Source: Saussurea involucrata (Eukaryota > Streptophyta > Magnoliopsida > Asterales > Asteraceae). Taken from it: a DNA stretch of 64,000 nt. Each line of letters begins with the position of its first letter. Position 1 is the stretch's first letter. Location of the stretch: assembly GCA_033807775.1 (NCBI GenBank), contig CM066326.1, positions 86,094,873-86,158,872 of the forward strand. The letters are read 5' to 3'. The translations under genes and the position numbers were made by a program. Below the pieces are notes generated by a model. The model searched no databases. It saw only the letters and a list, made by a program, of their open reading frames with translations, and was not told where the DNA came from. This document shows positions 23,596 through 33,200 of this stretch, piece by piece.

Positions 23596-23953
23596 TAAAC
23601 CTGAAAAGAATGAAGACAGTTATTAAACACGTGAATTGTAGTACACTCACTTGTTTGTGAAGTATGTGAGGTGGAGAATATACACCAGCATCAATGATGA
23701 TATCTAGAGACTCAACTATATTTTTTTCCAAGTATAAACCACAAAACATGCCCCTTCTGAATATTGATACAAACTAACAATTCACAATAACTTATAGTTT
23801 TATTCATGTAGATCCAAAGGTACCTAAAGCAAATCCAAGAATCAAAGTCTATAAATAGCACTTTTACATCATGCAAAATACATAGATGTACATGCTACAA
23901 CATTAAATGGTAAAAGTAATACCTTTTATTACGTCTTACAAATCTACAAATCT

Positions 23954-24070
23954 CTATGAGTTGCTTCCATAATCCATAACACTTGCATTGCGCCCTATGC
24001 TTGATAAAAGTTCCTCCAAGTTGGAAATCTGTTCCATCAATGTTTTTCCTTCATTAATGGACTTACTTCT
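23954..24070 (-). pseudogene. Captured terminal exon of an unidentified coiled-coil protein
   Basis: The exon starts after the acceptor TTTTTATAG and is open for 38 codons to TAG at 23954. It encodes an amphipathic helix (NEGKTLMEQISNLEELLSS) and ends VMDYGSNS. The clean acceptor, codon-like composition and stop suggest the last exon of a real gene taken up by Helitron 1. I do not recognise the source. Confidence 0.4.
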
Positions 24071-24323
24071 CTATAAAAATAAATAGAAGTCTTAAATGTG
24101 TTTAAATCAAGACAAATATAAGAAACATCTACCTAATCACCTTCTATCTCCAATTTTTCCATCCGTTAATTAACAAACTTCTACTATCCACCATATGTTT
24201 TAGCTAAAAGGGCGGTAATGTATAAAGAAATGGTCGTCTTTCCTTGCAAGAATGCATAATACAGTTGTTACATAATGTTATTGAACAGTATCACAGATAA
24301 AACGTTGGGAACAAGTATATTAC

Positions 24324-24419
24324 CACAGCTCCTATACACAAGACTGCGTTGTATTTCCCTGACTTTCCAAGATTTTCAGCAACCAAACCGACCTCAAAGC
24401 AACCAGGAACCCACACAAC
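24324..24419 (-). pseudogene. Lumazine synthase fragment, second exon
   Basis: The segment is 96 nt, bounded by TTAG at its start and GTAATA at its end, encoding 32 residues that include WVPGCFEVGLVAENLGKSGK and NAVLCIGAV. This is the conserved core of 6,7-dimethyl-8-ribityllumazine synthase (riboflavin biosynthesis, plastid), around the WVPG.FE substrate-binding loop. The canonical Ser of WVPGSFE is Cys here. It follows exon 25295-25200 in gene order, but a PIP5K segment lies between the two. The remaining exons are absent, so it is a fragment. Confidence 0.8.
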
Positions 24420-24439
24420 CTAATAAAATTGAACATAAG

Positions 24440-24564
24440 ACTGTGTTGTATTTCTCTGACTCGGGTTTATCGATGAGCCGGCCAAGGGATGATCCTTTCA
24501 AATCAAATCGTCTGTGAATGGTGTAATTGGTGCAGAAAAGGTTCTCCATGATGATAAATCGAAC
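24440..24564 (-). pseudogene. PIP5K fragment, second exon
   Basis: After an acceptor (TATATAG) at 24565 the frame reads VRFIIMENLFC, then IHRRFDLKGSSLGRLIDKPE. This matches the phosphatidylinositol-4-phosphate 5-kinase catalytic domain, including the conserved RRFDLKGS motif. Homology stops near 24455. There it passes into a 29-nt copy (24433-24461) of part of the adjacent lumazine synthase exon, with three differences. It has no downstream kinase sequence (activation loop), so it cannot encode an active kinase. Confidence 0.85.
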
Positions 24565-24888
24565 CTATATATATGTTAACCATAGATCAAATTGATCAAT
24601 AGCAACAGCAATAGCCAGAAAGAAAGAAACTAATATATAGTTGAGGAACTCCTTTCATCTTTGGATGCATTATTAACCAAACCTTCTTTTGTGCACGGCA
24701 GTTAGCTTCACACAATGTAGTCCATAGAATTTGGTGAGTATGGTATGCTCAAAGACACGAAAATGGTGGTAGTATGCAGACAGCATCCTTAGTATAGCCT
24801 ATTAATATCCAAATAGAATTAATATCAATTCAACCAAATGAATTAATCATGTTAATTCATTCATGTATAAAATAGATTTGAATTAATC

Positions 24889-25060
24889 TCACTTTGACTT
24901 CAGCCTTTTGATGGTTTTAATCATGTAGTGATCATCGTGTGTTAGATAAAAGAAGCTTCCACTCTTTCCGGGAGAAGAGAGTATTCGAAGGGCATCGTTC
25001 CCACATATCGATAGCATGTAATCAGTTGCATCCACCTTGAACAACATCCTTAATGTCCTA
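24889..25060 (-). pseudogene. PIP5K fragment, first exon
   Basis: The frame reads RMLFKVDATDYMLSICGND, then SSPGKSGSFFYLTHDDHYMI. This is the conserved N-lobe region of plant PIP5K (the glycine-rich SPGKSGSFF nucleotide-binding segment). Near the end, one A missing from the AAAAGGCTGAAG run shifts the frame, and a stop TGA follows. It is therefore a disabled fragment. It lies between the two lumazine synthase exons. Confidence 0.85.
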
Positions 25061-25199
25061 CATATACATATACATACATACAACTCTATAAAATCATGAT
25101 ATATATATATAAAACTAAAGAAATATTTAATAAAAATGTGATACCTGACTAAGGGGCAATAATCCTTCCATCTGAAAAATATAAGGAGATTATACATAC

Positions 25200-25295
25200 A
25201 TCAATATCTTCTTCCCTCACAGAATATTTCTTAAATGTGTCCACAGCACCTTCCATCAAAGGCCCCGTGACAATTTCATTAAACCTTGCAACAAC
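25200..25295 (-). pseudogene. Lumazine synthase fragment, first exon
   Basis: The exon is 96 nt between CACAG and GTATGT, encoding VVARFNEIVTGPLMEGAVDT followed by FKKYSVREEDID. This is the N-terminal core of lumazine synthase, with the conserved RFNE substrate-binding residues. Both splice sites are intact. The usual Lys-Leu-Leu after IVT is replaced by Gly-Pro-Leu. The next lumazine synthase exon is displaced to 24419-24324 by the intervening PIP5K exons. Confidence 0.85.
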
Positions 25296-25915
25296 CTGTG
25301 TCAAAAAAAGAAGAAGTAATATATAACAAATTGTTAAACCATACAAAAGGGCAATTGGTAATATGGGATGTCTCATAAGATGTGAAGAACCCTACTTTGC
25401 TGTATATAATTTTGTTTGGATCTCACGGATTAGCTTTAGTAAAAAAAATTACATATCCAATTCAAGGATAATAGGGACTAACTATCGATTTCTAAACTTA
25501 TAGTATCTCAAAAGTTGAATAAATTGGTAACATTTGCTACAAATAGAAATAAATTTTAAATTCTCAAAGTAAAAGGTCGAATTATACCCTAAATATCCCG
25601 AAGATTCCCAAATGCATCTGAATATACGATTCTACCTTTTTATTCTATTTTCTGGGAGGCATGAACTAATAACAAGTGAAATTGGAGAAGAAATCAAAAC
25701 AGAGATAGTGAACTAACGATAGCAAAACGAAAACCCTGAAAAAATGGCGGATATATGTACTTATACTTACCATGATAGAGAGTAGGGATCCGTACATGAT
25801 GAAGAAGAAAATGGAAGCGGCGAAACCGCAAAAGTAGCGAGAGAGGGAGATGGGTCAGTTAGGGAAAAAAAACGAGAAGGTGAGGAATGATGCTGGTGGC
25901 GGCTGCCGGCGATGA

Positions 25916-26250
25916 GGTGGTTCTTGGTGGTGCAACGGTTGTGGAGGGAAGTCGAGAGTGAGAGAGGAGTGGTCCGGTGAAGGGGATGGGTCTGTGGTAA
26001 CAGGTAAGTCGAGAGAGAGAGGGATATGGTGCAGATGGCGGCTGCCGGGTGGTTCTTGGTGGTGCAGCGGTTGTGGAGGGCAGTCGAGAGTGAGAGAAGA
26101 GTGGTCCGGTGAAGGGGATGGGTCTGTGGTAACAGGTAAGTCGAGAGAGAGAGGGATATGGTGCAGATGCCGGCTGCCGGCGGTGAGGTGGTTCTTGGTG
26201 GTGCAGCGGCTGTGGAGGGCAGTCGAGAGTGAGAGAGGAGTGGTCCGGTG
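25916..26250. repeat. Tandem repeat, 132-139 bp unit, about 2.5 copies
   Basis: GGTGGTTCTTGGTGGTGC recurs at 25916, 26048 and 26187, with nearly identical following sequence (GAGAGTGAGAGA, GTGGTCCGGTGAAGGGG). It lies near the 5' end of Helitron 1. Open frames of 97-176 residues on both strands are by-products of the repeat and are not credible genes. Confidence 0.85.
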
Positions 26251-26450
26251 AAGGGGATGTGAGAAATTGGTGTTGGGAGACGTCATGGAAGAGAACCGGA
26301 GAGGAGAGGGACTGGGAGATAAAGATGAATTGAAAAAAACTGCTATTGAAAACAGATTTTTTAGAAAAACCAACTGTTTGAAAAACCAACTCTTAGAAAG
26401 TGAAAGTGTTGAAAAACGGTTTTGTTATTCTTTTTATAAGATAGAATAGA

Positions 26451-26508
26451 TATATATTAATAGTTTAATAAATTAAGTAATATTACTTTATTATTATTAT
26501 TATTATTA
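26451..26508. other. 58-bp spacer between the two Helitrons
   Basis: AT-rich DNA ending in (TTA)n. It provides the A/T target context for both Helitron 5' ends, which point away from it. Confidence 0.8.
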
Positions 26509-26780
26509 TCTATTCTATCTTATTAAAAGAATAGTGACAGTTGATTCAGGCTGCCTGCTCATGATCTCAACCGTCAGCAACTTCCATTGTTGTAGTAAGT
26601 CGTTTGCTTATTTCTGTTAACTTATTGTGCGTTGTTCTAGCCGAACTGTGTCAGAGCTTGCTTGGCTCATAAAAGACAGACTTGTACAGGCTCGGTTTTT
26701 GTAGGCTTAGATGTTGTGTAGAAATATTATTGAATTCAGTTTTTTTCCTAATGGAATGCAGGGACTTTGAGTGACAAGAT

Positions 26781-27123
26781 TTTTTTTTGGAAGGCATAGT
26801 GACATCGACCCTTTCGATCAACTACCACGAACACAACGCACACACGCACGCACGCCTCCCCGGAGGTATTGGACATCCGAGGGCAGTCCACTAATCCGCC
26901 GCTGTCCCGGCCCAGCTTACGCTGGACCTAAGGCCCAACCACAGGCTGCGGGATAAGCCCAGTCTTAGACTGGACCACCCAAGGACTGGGTACTCCTCAT
27001 TCCCTCAATTGCCTCCCCTTGGAATCGAACCCGGGTATACTGGGAAACCATCCACAACCCCCCCCCCCCCCCCCCACGATGTTACCGTCCTTAGGCAGAC
27101 CAACTGAGCTAGACATGATTTGT
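26781..27123 (-). mobile_element. tRNA-derived SINE, family 1, copy 2
   Basis: It is the same family as 2433-2765. The target duplication CTTTGAGTGACAA plus a near match is at 26765-26780 and 27124-27139. A C tract of about 19 lies at 27057-27076. It is inserted in Helitron 2. Confidence 0.85.
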
Positions 27124-27139
27124 CTTTGAGTGACAAAAT

Positions 27140-28595
27140 GTTATTGCTCATTCAGAATATGAAAGTAGCGGTTATATGTTGCCTAACAAAGTTCCTATTG
27201 AAGTTGGTAATTTAATTGCTCTTTTTTCTTTTCACTGTGCTCTCTAAAAGTTTAATTTCTTTTCCACTGTTAATATTAGCCTCTCATATCTGCCCTTTTC
27301 TTCGTAAAGCAAAGCAAATTCCGGTCACACTTGGAAAATTGCATCACATAATGAAGTCCATACACCTATCCCAATAGGGTTTCTTGCTTGTATTTGACTT
27401 TGTAAACGTTAAAGATCCTGTTTTTGTGATTCATTATGCATCTCAATCTCATGTAAAACAAATCAAGCATCGTATATAGAATTAAAAGGTATGAACCCTA
27501 AAAATTTGGCAATTGCTTATGCAATTGGATATCCAAAACGTACGGTAATGCATCTAAAAGTTACTTGTTCTATCTACGAATCAATTATGGAATAGATACT
27601 TTGCCTTTACCAATATATGATGCTAACATGTGTGTTCTGACATCTGTTGAGTAGGTTTTGATTCCTACTGGGGTTGTTAGAGTGGTTTCGTAAGCTTGTA
27701 AGAGTTGGGTTAAATGCTAAATTAATTATTGATTGTTGCAAGTTGATATTGGATTTGGAGCAATATTTGATCGTATCACTGTTGTTGTGAAGTTTGTTCT
27801 CTATGAAAGAAATTGTTATATTAAGTTAAATTTGTCTTTTTTTTAATACTGTTAAGCAGGCTTAATTCATCCTTCACTCATCCTCATAGACGACAGTTTT
27901 CGTCAAGAGTAAGGAAAATCCAAAGAAGATGGAGGATTGGTGTAAAGCTACATTCTCTCTCTGTTCTTCAGTGTTTGGTTATCATCACTATAGGTTAAGC
28001 ATCATGCAGTTAATTTTACTTATATTATAAGTTTCTTTATTTTTTCGTTTTAGAATTTTGGCTTGGTTTTATAAAACCTGAACTTGCAACCATTGCTTAA
28101 ATCCATCAAGAATTGTGAAAATAGCTTCTTGTCTGGATACCATTTGCTAAAAAGCTTGTAGCCTTGGGAATCGCCAAGTGGTAGATCAAAATGTGTGTTT
28201 TTTTACTAGGGTAAACTTATCTTAGTTTGCAGGCCAGTTAGCAGTATTTAGTCTGAATAATTTGCAGTAGAGAAATTAGCTTCCAAGTTACCTGAAACAT
28301 ATTTTATATGCGTTGTACATGTATGTTTTATTCTTGTATTACCATTTAGATGTTTTTGTGGTGGTATGTATTGTACACATTTTACAACAATTTCAATTGA
28401 ATGTGTCAGATGATGAGCCAGCTCCACTGGAAAGAAGTGAGAGAGTAAGATTAATGCTGGTGGTCGTGGACCGTGGTAGATTTTCATGGGGCATGCATGC
28501 CTCTCTTGTACTATTTGGCTTCTTTCTTTACAAATCCCTTATGCATTTTTTTGAAGTATATGATATTCTTATACGGCAAATGCAACAATTAAACT
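27140..28595 (+). other. Helitron 2 left part, no identified gene
   Basis: No family is recognised. Possible exon-like patches with higher GC lie near 27890-27985 and 28385-28500, in the element orientation. They may be captured exons, but I cannot assign them. Confidence 0.35.
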
Positions 28596-28596
28596 C

Positions 28597-28684
28597 ACAC
28601 ATTCTCCTCACCTTTGGTGAGGTTTGAACCGCTGACCTCCTATGAGGACAAATACTCCCATACCGCTAGGCCAAATGCCCTTTG
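28597..28684 (-). mobile_element. SINE-like tRNA-related fragment
   Basis: On the minus strand it has GGCCTAGCGGTATGG (box A-like) and GGTTCAAACCTC (box B-like). A relative is at about 60650-60760. No target duplication was identified. Confidence 0.4.
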
Positions 28685-28959
28685 GTGTAATTTTTTAATA
28701 TTCTAGTATATGTTGATGTATTTTAACTTGAAAACATTATCTTCATTTTGTTACATAATTTTTGTAGTCATGGTTAATTTATTGCATGTAAGGTCCAAGT
28801 AAAACTTTTACGGTACTCTTGTTAACGAGCACATGGATTATTTATATGTGTATTTTTCTTGTTTATCATACTACTAATGATGAAAATAGTTTCATTCTCG
28901 TGTAAAGGGTATAATTTTGTTGTTTAAGTGTATCTCGAACTCTCTTGTTGGGTTTAAAG

Positions 28960-31050
28960 TGTAACATCCCAAATTTTTTATGGGATTATGTTTGAGTTAT
29001 TAAATAACGGGAGAAGATTATTTAATAGGATGTGTTTAATTATTTGGTAAGTTAATTGTAGAGTTTAACTCCAAATAAGAGATATTATGTATTTTTGGTG
29101 GAAAAACAAGTTAAGGGGGTTGTTCTTGCCAAGTATGGAAAGTTGAGAGTTGTCTATGTAAATTTTGGACACCTCATAAATCCATTACTGAAAATGGATA
29201 GGTGTCATCTTGTAGTGATATTCAAAACAACAAAATACAAGTGTGTGTGTGGTGTGTTTTCGGTTTGGAGCAAAAGAAGAGAAATAGAGAGAGAGTTCGT
29301 GAAAGAGAAAGAAGCAAAGAAAGAGAAATCTGATTTTTAGAGAAATCTTGGTAAGAAAGTGAGTTTTGTTACTGATTTCTTGAATGGAAATAATCTGATA
29401 ATATAGTGGTTGTTCAGCTGTTCGATTAAGCTCCTGGGAAATGAAGAACGCAGTGTTCAGATTTCACTAAGGTGAGATTATTCATTCTTCTTAAAATTAA
29501 GCAATTAAAATGATGATAGATATGTTATTCTTGTATGAAATACTTTGGTAGAGCTTAATTGAGGTAAAGGTAAGCTTAACCTGTTAAGACTTGAATTTGG
29601 CTTAAATAAGGAAGATGATGAACAGTAACTGAGAAAGTATACTTTGTGCAAGCCTTGGTTGCGCAAAGTGAGAAACTCTCAAGCGTTGCTTGCGAAATTT
29701 GTTAAAACTCGCAACAGTTGGTTGCGCATTTTGAGCATCTCGCTAGGCTCTTTGGAGTGAAGTGAGAATCTCGCTACTGTGGCTTGCGAGAAGTGAGAAT
29801 CTCGCTACTGTGGCTTGCGAGAAGTGTGAAACTCGCTAATATGGCTTGCGAAAAGTTGAGCATTGCGCTACAGTTGGTTGCGCAATACTCATATGATGCG
29901 ATTTTCTGTTTTATGCAAACTGATACATGCTATAAACTTAAATCTGATATTAAAGCGATGTTATAATGAATTGAGAAGAATTAATTATGAGTCCGATCAT
30001 GTAGTTTACAATTGAGATGTTAATCCCCGATGCTAAGTGGCAAAAATGGGGATAATTGTTGTAATTAATATTCTATATATAGACATATAGAATATATGAT
30101 ATATCGTACAATTTTAGTATACTATAGAAAGAGAGATGATACACCGTTATTGTGTTGCGTTAGCTAGAAATAGACATCCGGTCATCAGAGGGCCACTTAT
30201 TACGGTCTAATGGGAACCGTTTATCAGCCATTGACCGAAGGGATGTAATTTCTAGTGGTTGAGTGTATCTTGGATTACCAGAGGGCCCTTGTTGTTAAGC
30301 GCGATATAAATTAAATCCCATTTGGGGGCCAGTGTTCAAGATGGTGAGAAAAGTGAAATGTGGAATAGGCAGACATCGAGTTTGTAATTCCCATTTCAGA
30401 CGGAGGATTTGAGATCTTCAATTTTAGGGAAGTTCAGAGATAGGCATAAAGTAATTTGTAATCTCTACTTCCGGACTAAGAAATAAGCAGGTATAGAAAC
30501 TGTAATTTCTTTGGATGGGGAGTTACTTATAATCTGGTATGATTTATAGTAACTCTTGTTGATATTATTACGACTAGATGAATTAGTCATAAGGATGGGA
30601 ATTGGGTGGATTCCTGTTGTTGAAAAGAGCTTTGGTACGGTAAGATGGTTGATAACAGGTTTGATATATCTGTTAATATTTTAGTTGTTAAATTTTAATT
30701 TGATTTGAATATTCTCACTAGGCGAAAGCCTAATGTTTCAAATTAAATTTTCTTACCAGGTACAAGCACTGGAAAGTAGTCTGGGAGAGTGAGATGCAGA
30801 TGTTGGAAGAAATCAGACTTATATAGATGTCAAATGATCAAGATTCTCTTTTGATGATTTTTGGGACAAAGCTTAGATAATCTAGTAATATGATTATGTT
30901 GATATGATTAGATTAATAGGATTATTCAAGTTAGATGTTTATGTACATAAAACTTCACTTTTGATCCTCTGGTTATATGAGTCTGATATTTTGGTGATCA
31001 TAACTTGTTTATTTTGAGGTTTTAATTGGCCCTGTTTTTAGGGTGTTTCA
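28960..31050 (+). repeat. 5' LTR of the non-coding element
   Basis: It is 2091 bp, TG...CA. It contains a minisatellite of TCGC/GCGA-rich units (29650-29885), including a 31-bp unit (CTCGCTACTGTGGCTTGCGA) present twice here but once in the 3' LTR. By eye the two LTRs differ at about 25 positions, close to 1 percent. Confidence 0.9.
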
Positions 31051-31753
31051 GTATGGTATCAGAGCACTAGTTTAAGTGAACTAAGTATGCTGATGAGATA
31101 CTTAGACTTAAGCTGAGATAAATTAAGTTATGATTGTGAGAGATGGGTAGAAGTACTAAGACGGGATAGTCTTAGAATTGACGGAAATACGAGAAGTTGG
31201 TATTGTGACAATGGTAACGAGGATTCTCCTGTATGATATATTCACAATTCCAATTGGCTACTGTTATTATGAATATATTGTTACGCGAGCATGCTTATTT
31301 CTGAATTGTTACAGTGACTAACGATCGGAAAAGTACGTTTTGTATGTATGTAAGTGCATAACCATTTATCGTGGTTATCCTTTTTAGTTATAGTAGAGTG
31401 ATGGTGAATACCCCACCAAGGTCCTTTAGAGGACAGAGCAGTAAATGATTTGGGGGTTGGAAGGACAACCTGGAAGTGCGGGACTCATGAAAGTCCGCCA
31501 AGGCAACCTTTAATAGATGATTTGATATGTGCAGAGATAGAGTATGAGATAATTGATTAAGACGGAATTAGTATGACATGGTTGAGTATGGGGGCCATGG
31601 AATGCATGTATAGCAATTATTATAAGGCCGAGAGAGCGACCTCTGGTCGGAAGTAGAGTGTCAATGATAAGTTACGTAAGTAAAACGATTGACATTGTTT
31701 GAGTAAGTAGCCTTCATTGCGAGTAAGTTTTATGCATGGTGTTTTAGTGTGTG
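31051..31753 (+). other. Internal region of the non-coding LTR element, left part
   Basis: No open frame longer than about 80 codons. An ATG at 31402 opens only about 15 codons (MVNTPPRSF...) before a stop, and may be a decayed gag start. It is broken at 31753 by the copia insertion. Confidence 0.5.
31054..31065 (+). promoter_or_regulatory. Primer binding site, tRNA-iMet type
   Basis: TGGTATCAGAGC is complementary to the 3' end of plant initiator tRNA-Met, located 3 bp after the 5' LTR. Confidence 0.85.
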
Positions 31754-32901
31754 TGTTAGTCCCAGATGGCTTAACAAGTATTGTAGAAGGGGGGTTGAAT
31801 ACAATACACAAAAATTTCACAATTTTAATTCTTATATTTGAAAAACTTTCAAAAGAATTACACACAGAAAACTTAAGATTGTTGCGGAAAAGAACAGATA
31901 AACTATTCTAACAATCTTACACAAAGTATACAACAAAACAACTAAGAACACTAAGAGCAAAGCTATTGAGTTTTAAGGCTTAAAAGAAGGTTTCTTGCAC
32001 TGAGAGAATTTCTTGAAAGCGTAAGTATTTGCAAGAAGAGCACTTCTCCTTTTATAGTGCCAAGGAGTGCCCAAGCATTAAATGCTTGGGACACTTGTCA
32101 TCTTCACATATGCTGATAATGTTGACTTCAGGAGAACTGTGAAGTCCTTGTCACTTTTCACTAGGTGCAGACAGAGTAGCTTGAGCAGATAATAGGGACC
32201 TTAGCTGAAGGTGGATAAAAAGACAAACTGTCACTTTTCTCTGCTGGAGGATATTGTCCCATAATAAATGATCTTCTGTCTTGAGCCTTTAGCACCGAAG
32301 TGGTTTCCACCGAGATTGAGAAATCTTCGGTGGAAAGAAGACTAGTCCACCGAAATTGCAAGCATGTTTCGGTGGTAACTAGTCCACCGAAATTGCGAGC
32401 ATGTTTCGGTGGTGAAAGGACCACCGAAATTACAAGTATACTTCGGTGGTGAAGCGACCACCGAAGTTACATGTATATTTCGGTGGTGAGAGGACCACCG
32501 AAGTTACATATATATTTCGGTGGTGAGAGGGCCACCGAAGTTACATGTATATTTCGGTGGTGAGAGGAGCACCGAAAGGGTCATCGGTGGGAGAAGGGGA
32601 CCACCGAATTTGTCCATGTACTTCGGTGGAAGAGGCCACCGAAATTGTCTTATAAATTCGGTGGAGAGAAGGCCACCGAAATGTCAAGGAATTTCGGTGG
32701 TGATGACTTGTTTGAATGTTGCCGAGATTCTTCTATTTTCCACAAGTAGAGAGTCTTCAAGCTTGGTTTCGGTTGATCTTCGACTTCACCGAATATTTGA
32801 TATCTTGTACAAGTCATTCAAAGAACTGAACTAAAATATTCTAAGTAGGAGTTTTAGGGAAAACATCGGTGAGTCAATTTCAAATCCTTGGTGACCCAAC
32901 A
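31754..32901 (-). repeat. 3' LTR of the copia element (window left)
   Basis: 1148 bp. It is identical to 43426-44574 as far as I compared, except for one G fewer in the G run near 31790. It contains the 37-bp hairpin array at 32347-32705. Confidence 0.95.
32347..32705. repeat. 37-bp tandem hairpin array in the LTR
   Basis: Starts of CCACCGAA fall at 32347, 32384, 32421, 32458, 32495 and 32532, exactly 37 bp apart. About four less regular units follow. Each unit is an inverted repeat with CCACCGAA on one side and TTCGGTGG on the other, separated by about 13 bases. The identical array in the other LTR starts near 44020. Confidence 0.95.
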
Positions 32902-32914
32902 ATCTCCCCCTATT
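32902..32914 (-). promoter_or_regulatory. Polypurine tract of the copia element
   Basis: On the minus strand AATAGGGGGAGAT directly precedes the LTR. This is the expected plus-strand priming site. Confidence 0.85.
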
Positions 32915-33200
32915 TGAATTTGAGCTCCTTATCTTAGAATATTCAAGAGTAAACAAAAGTAAGTGCGTTTTTGACCCTTTTTACTCTTTTGGGTTCTTTT
33001 CACATAGACCATTCTTTTTGATCTTTTTGACCTTTTTCTTTTGTATGTGTATGTATACTATGTACAGTATTTACAGGGAACAAAAAATGAAGTATGTACG
33101 GAAATAAAATTCAAATAGAGATACTTGTATTAAGATAAGTTCTCGTACAATTTTTTACAAAAAGAGAAATTAACTTTTACAAGTACTAACTGGAGAGAAC

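Larger units (their letters stand above)
21506..26450 (-). mobile_element. Helitron 1, non-autonomous, carrying gene fragments
   Basis: Read on the minus strand, the 5' end is TCTATTCTATCTTATAAAAA (from 26450) and the 3' end is CCCGCCGCATCGCGCGGG, a hairpin, followed by TACGATGACTAG ending at 21506. The flanking bases are A before and T after, as in A/T Helitron insertion. It is 4945 bp long. No Rep/helicase ORF is present. Exon-like fragments of lumazine synthase, a PIP5K and at least one unidentified gene lie inside, all in the element orientation, and there are MITE and tandem repeat insertions. Helitron 2 has near-identical termini. Confidence 0.85.

Noticed and set aside
25855..26389. 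Two overlapping 172-176 codon ORFs on the minus strand
   Set aside because: Both frames read the same 132-139 bp tandem repeat. Pro/His/Ser composition is a by-product, and no family motif is seen.
32347..32705. Regularly spaced short repeats resembling a CRISPR array
   Set aside because: The genome is plant nuclear, the units are contiguous hairpins with similar loops, not unique spacers, and they lie inside a retrotransposon LTR.
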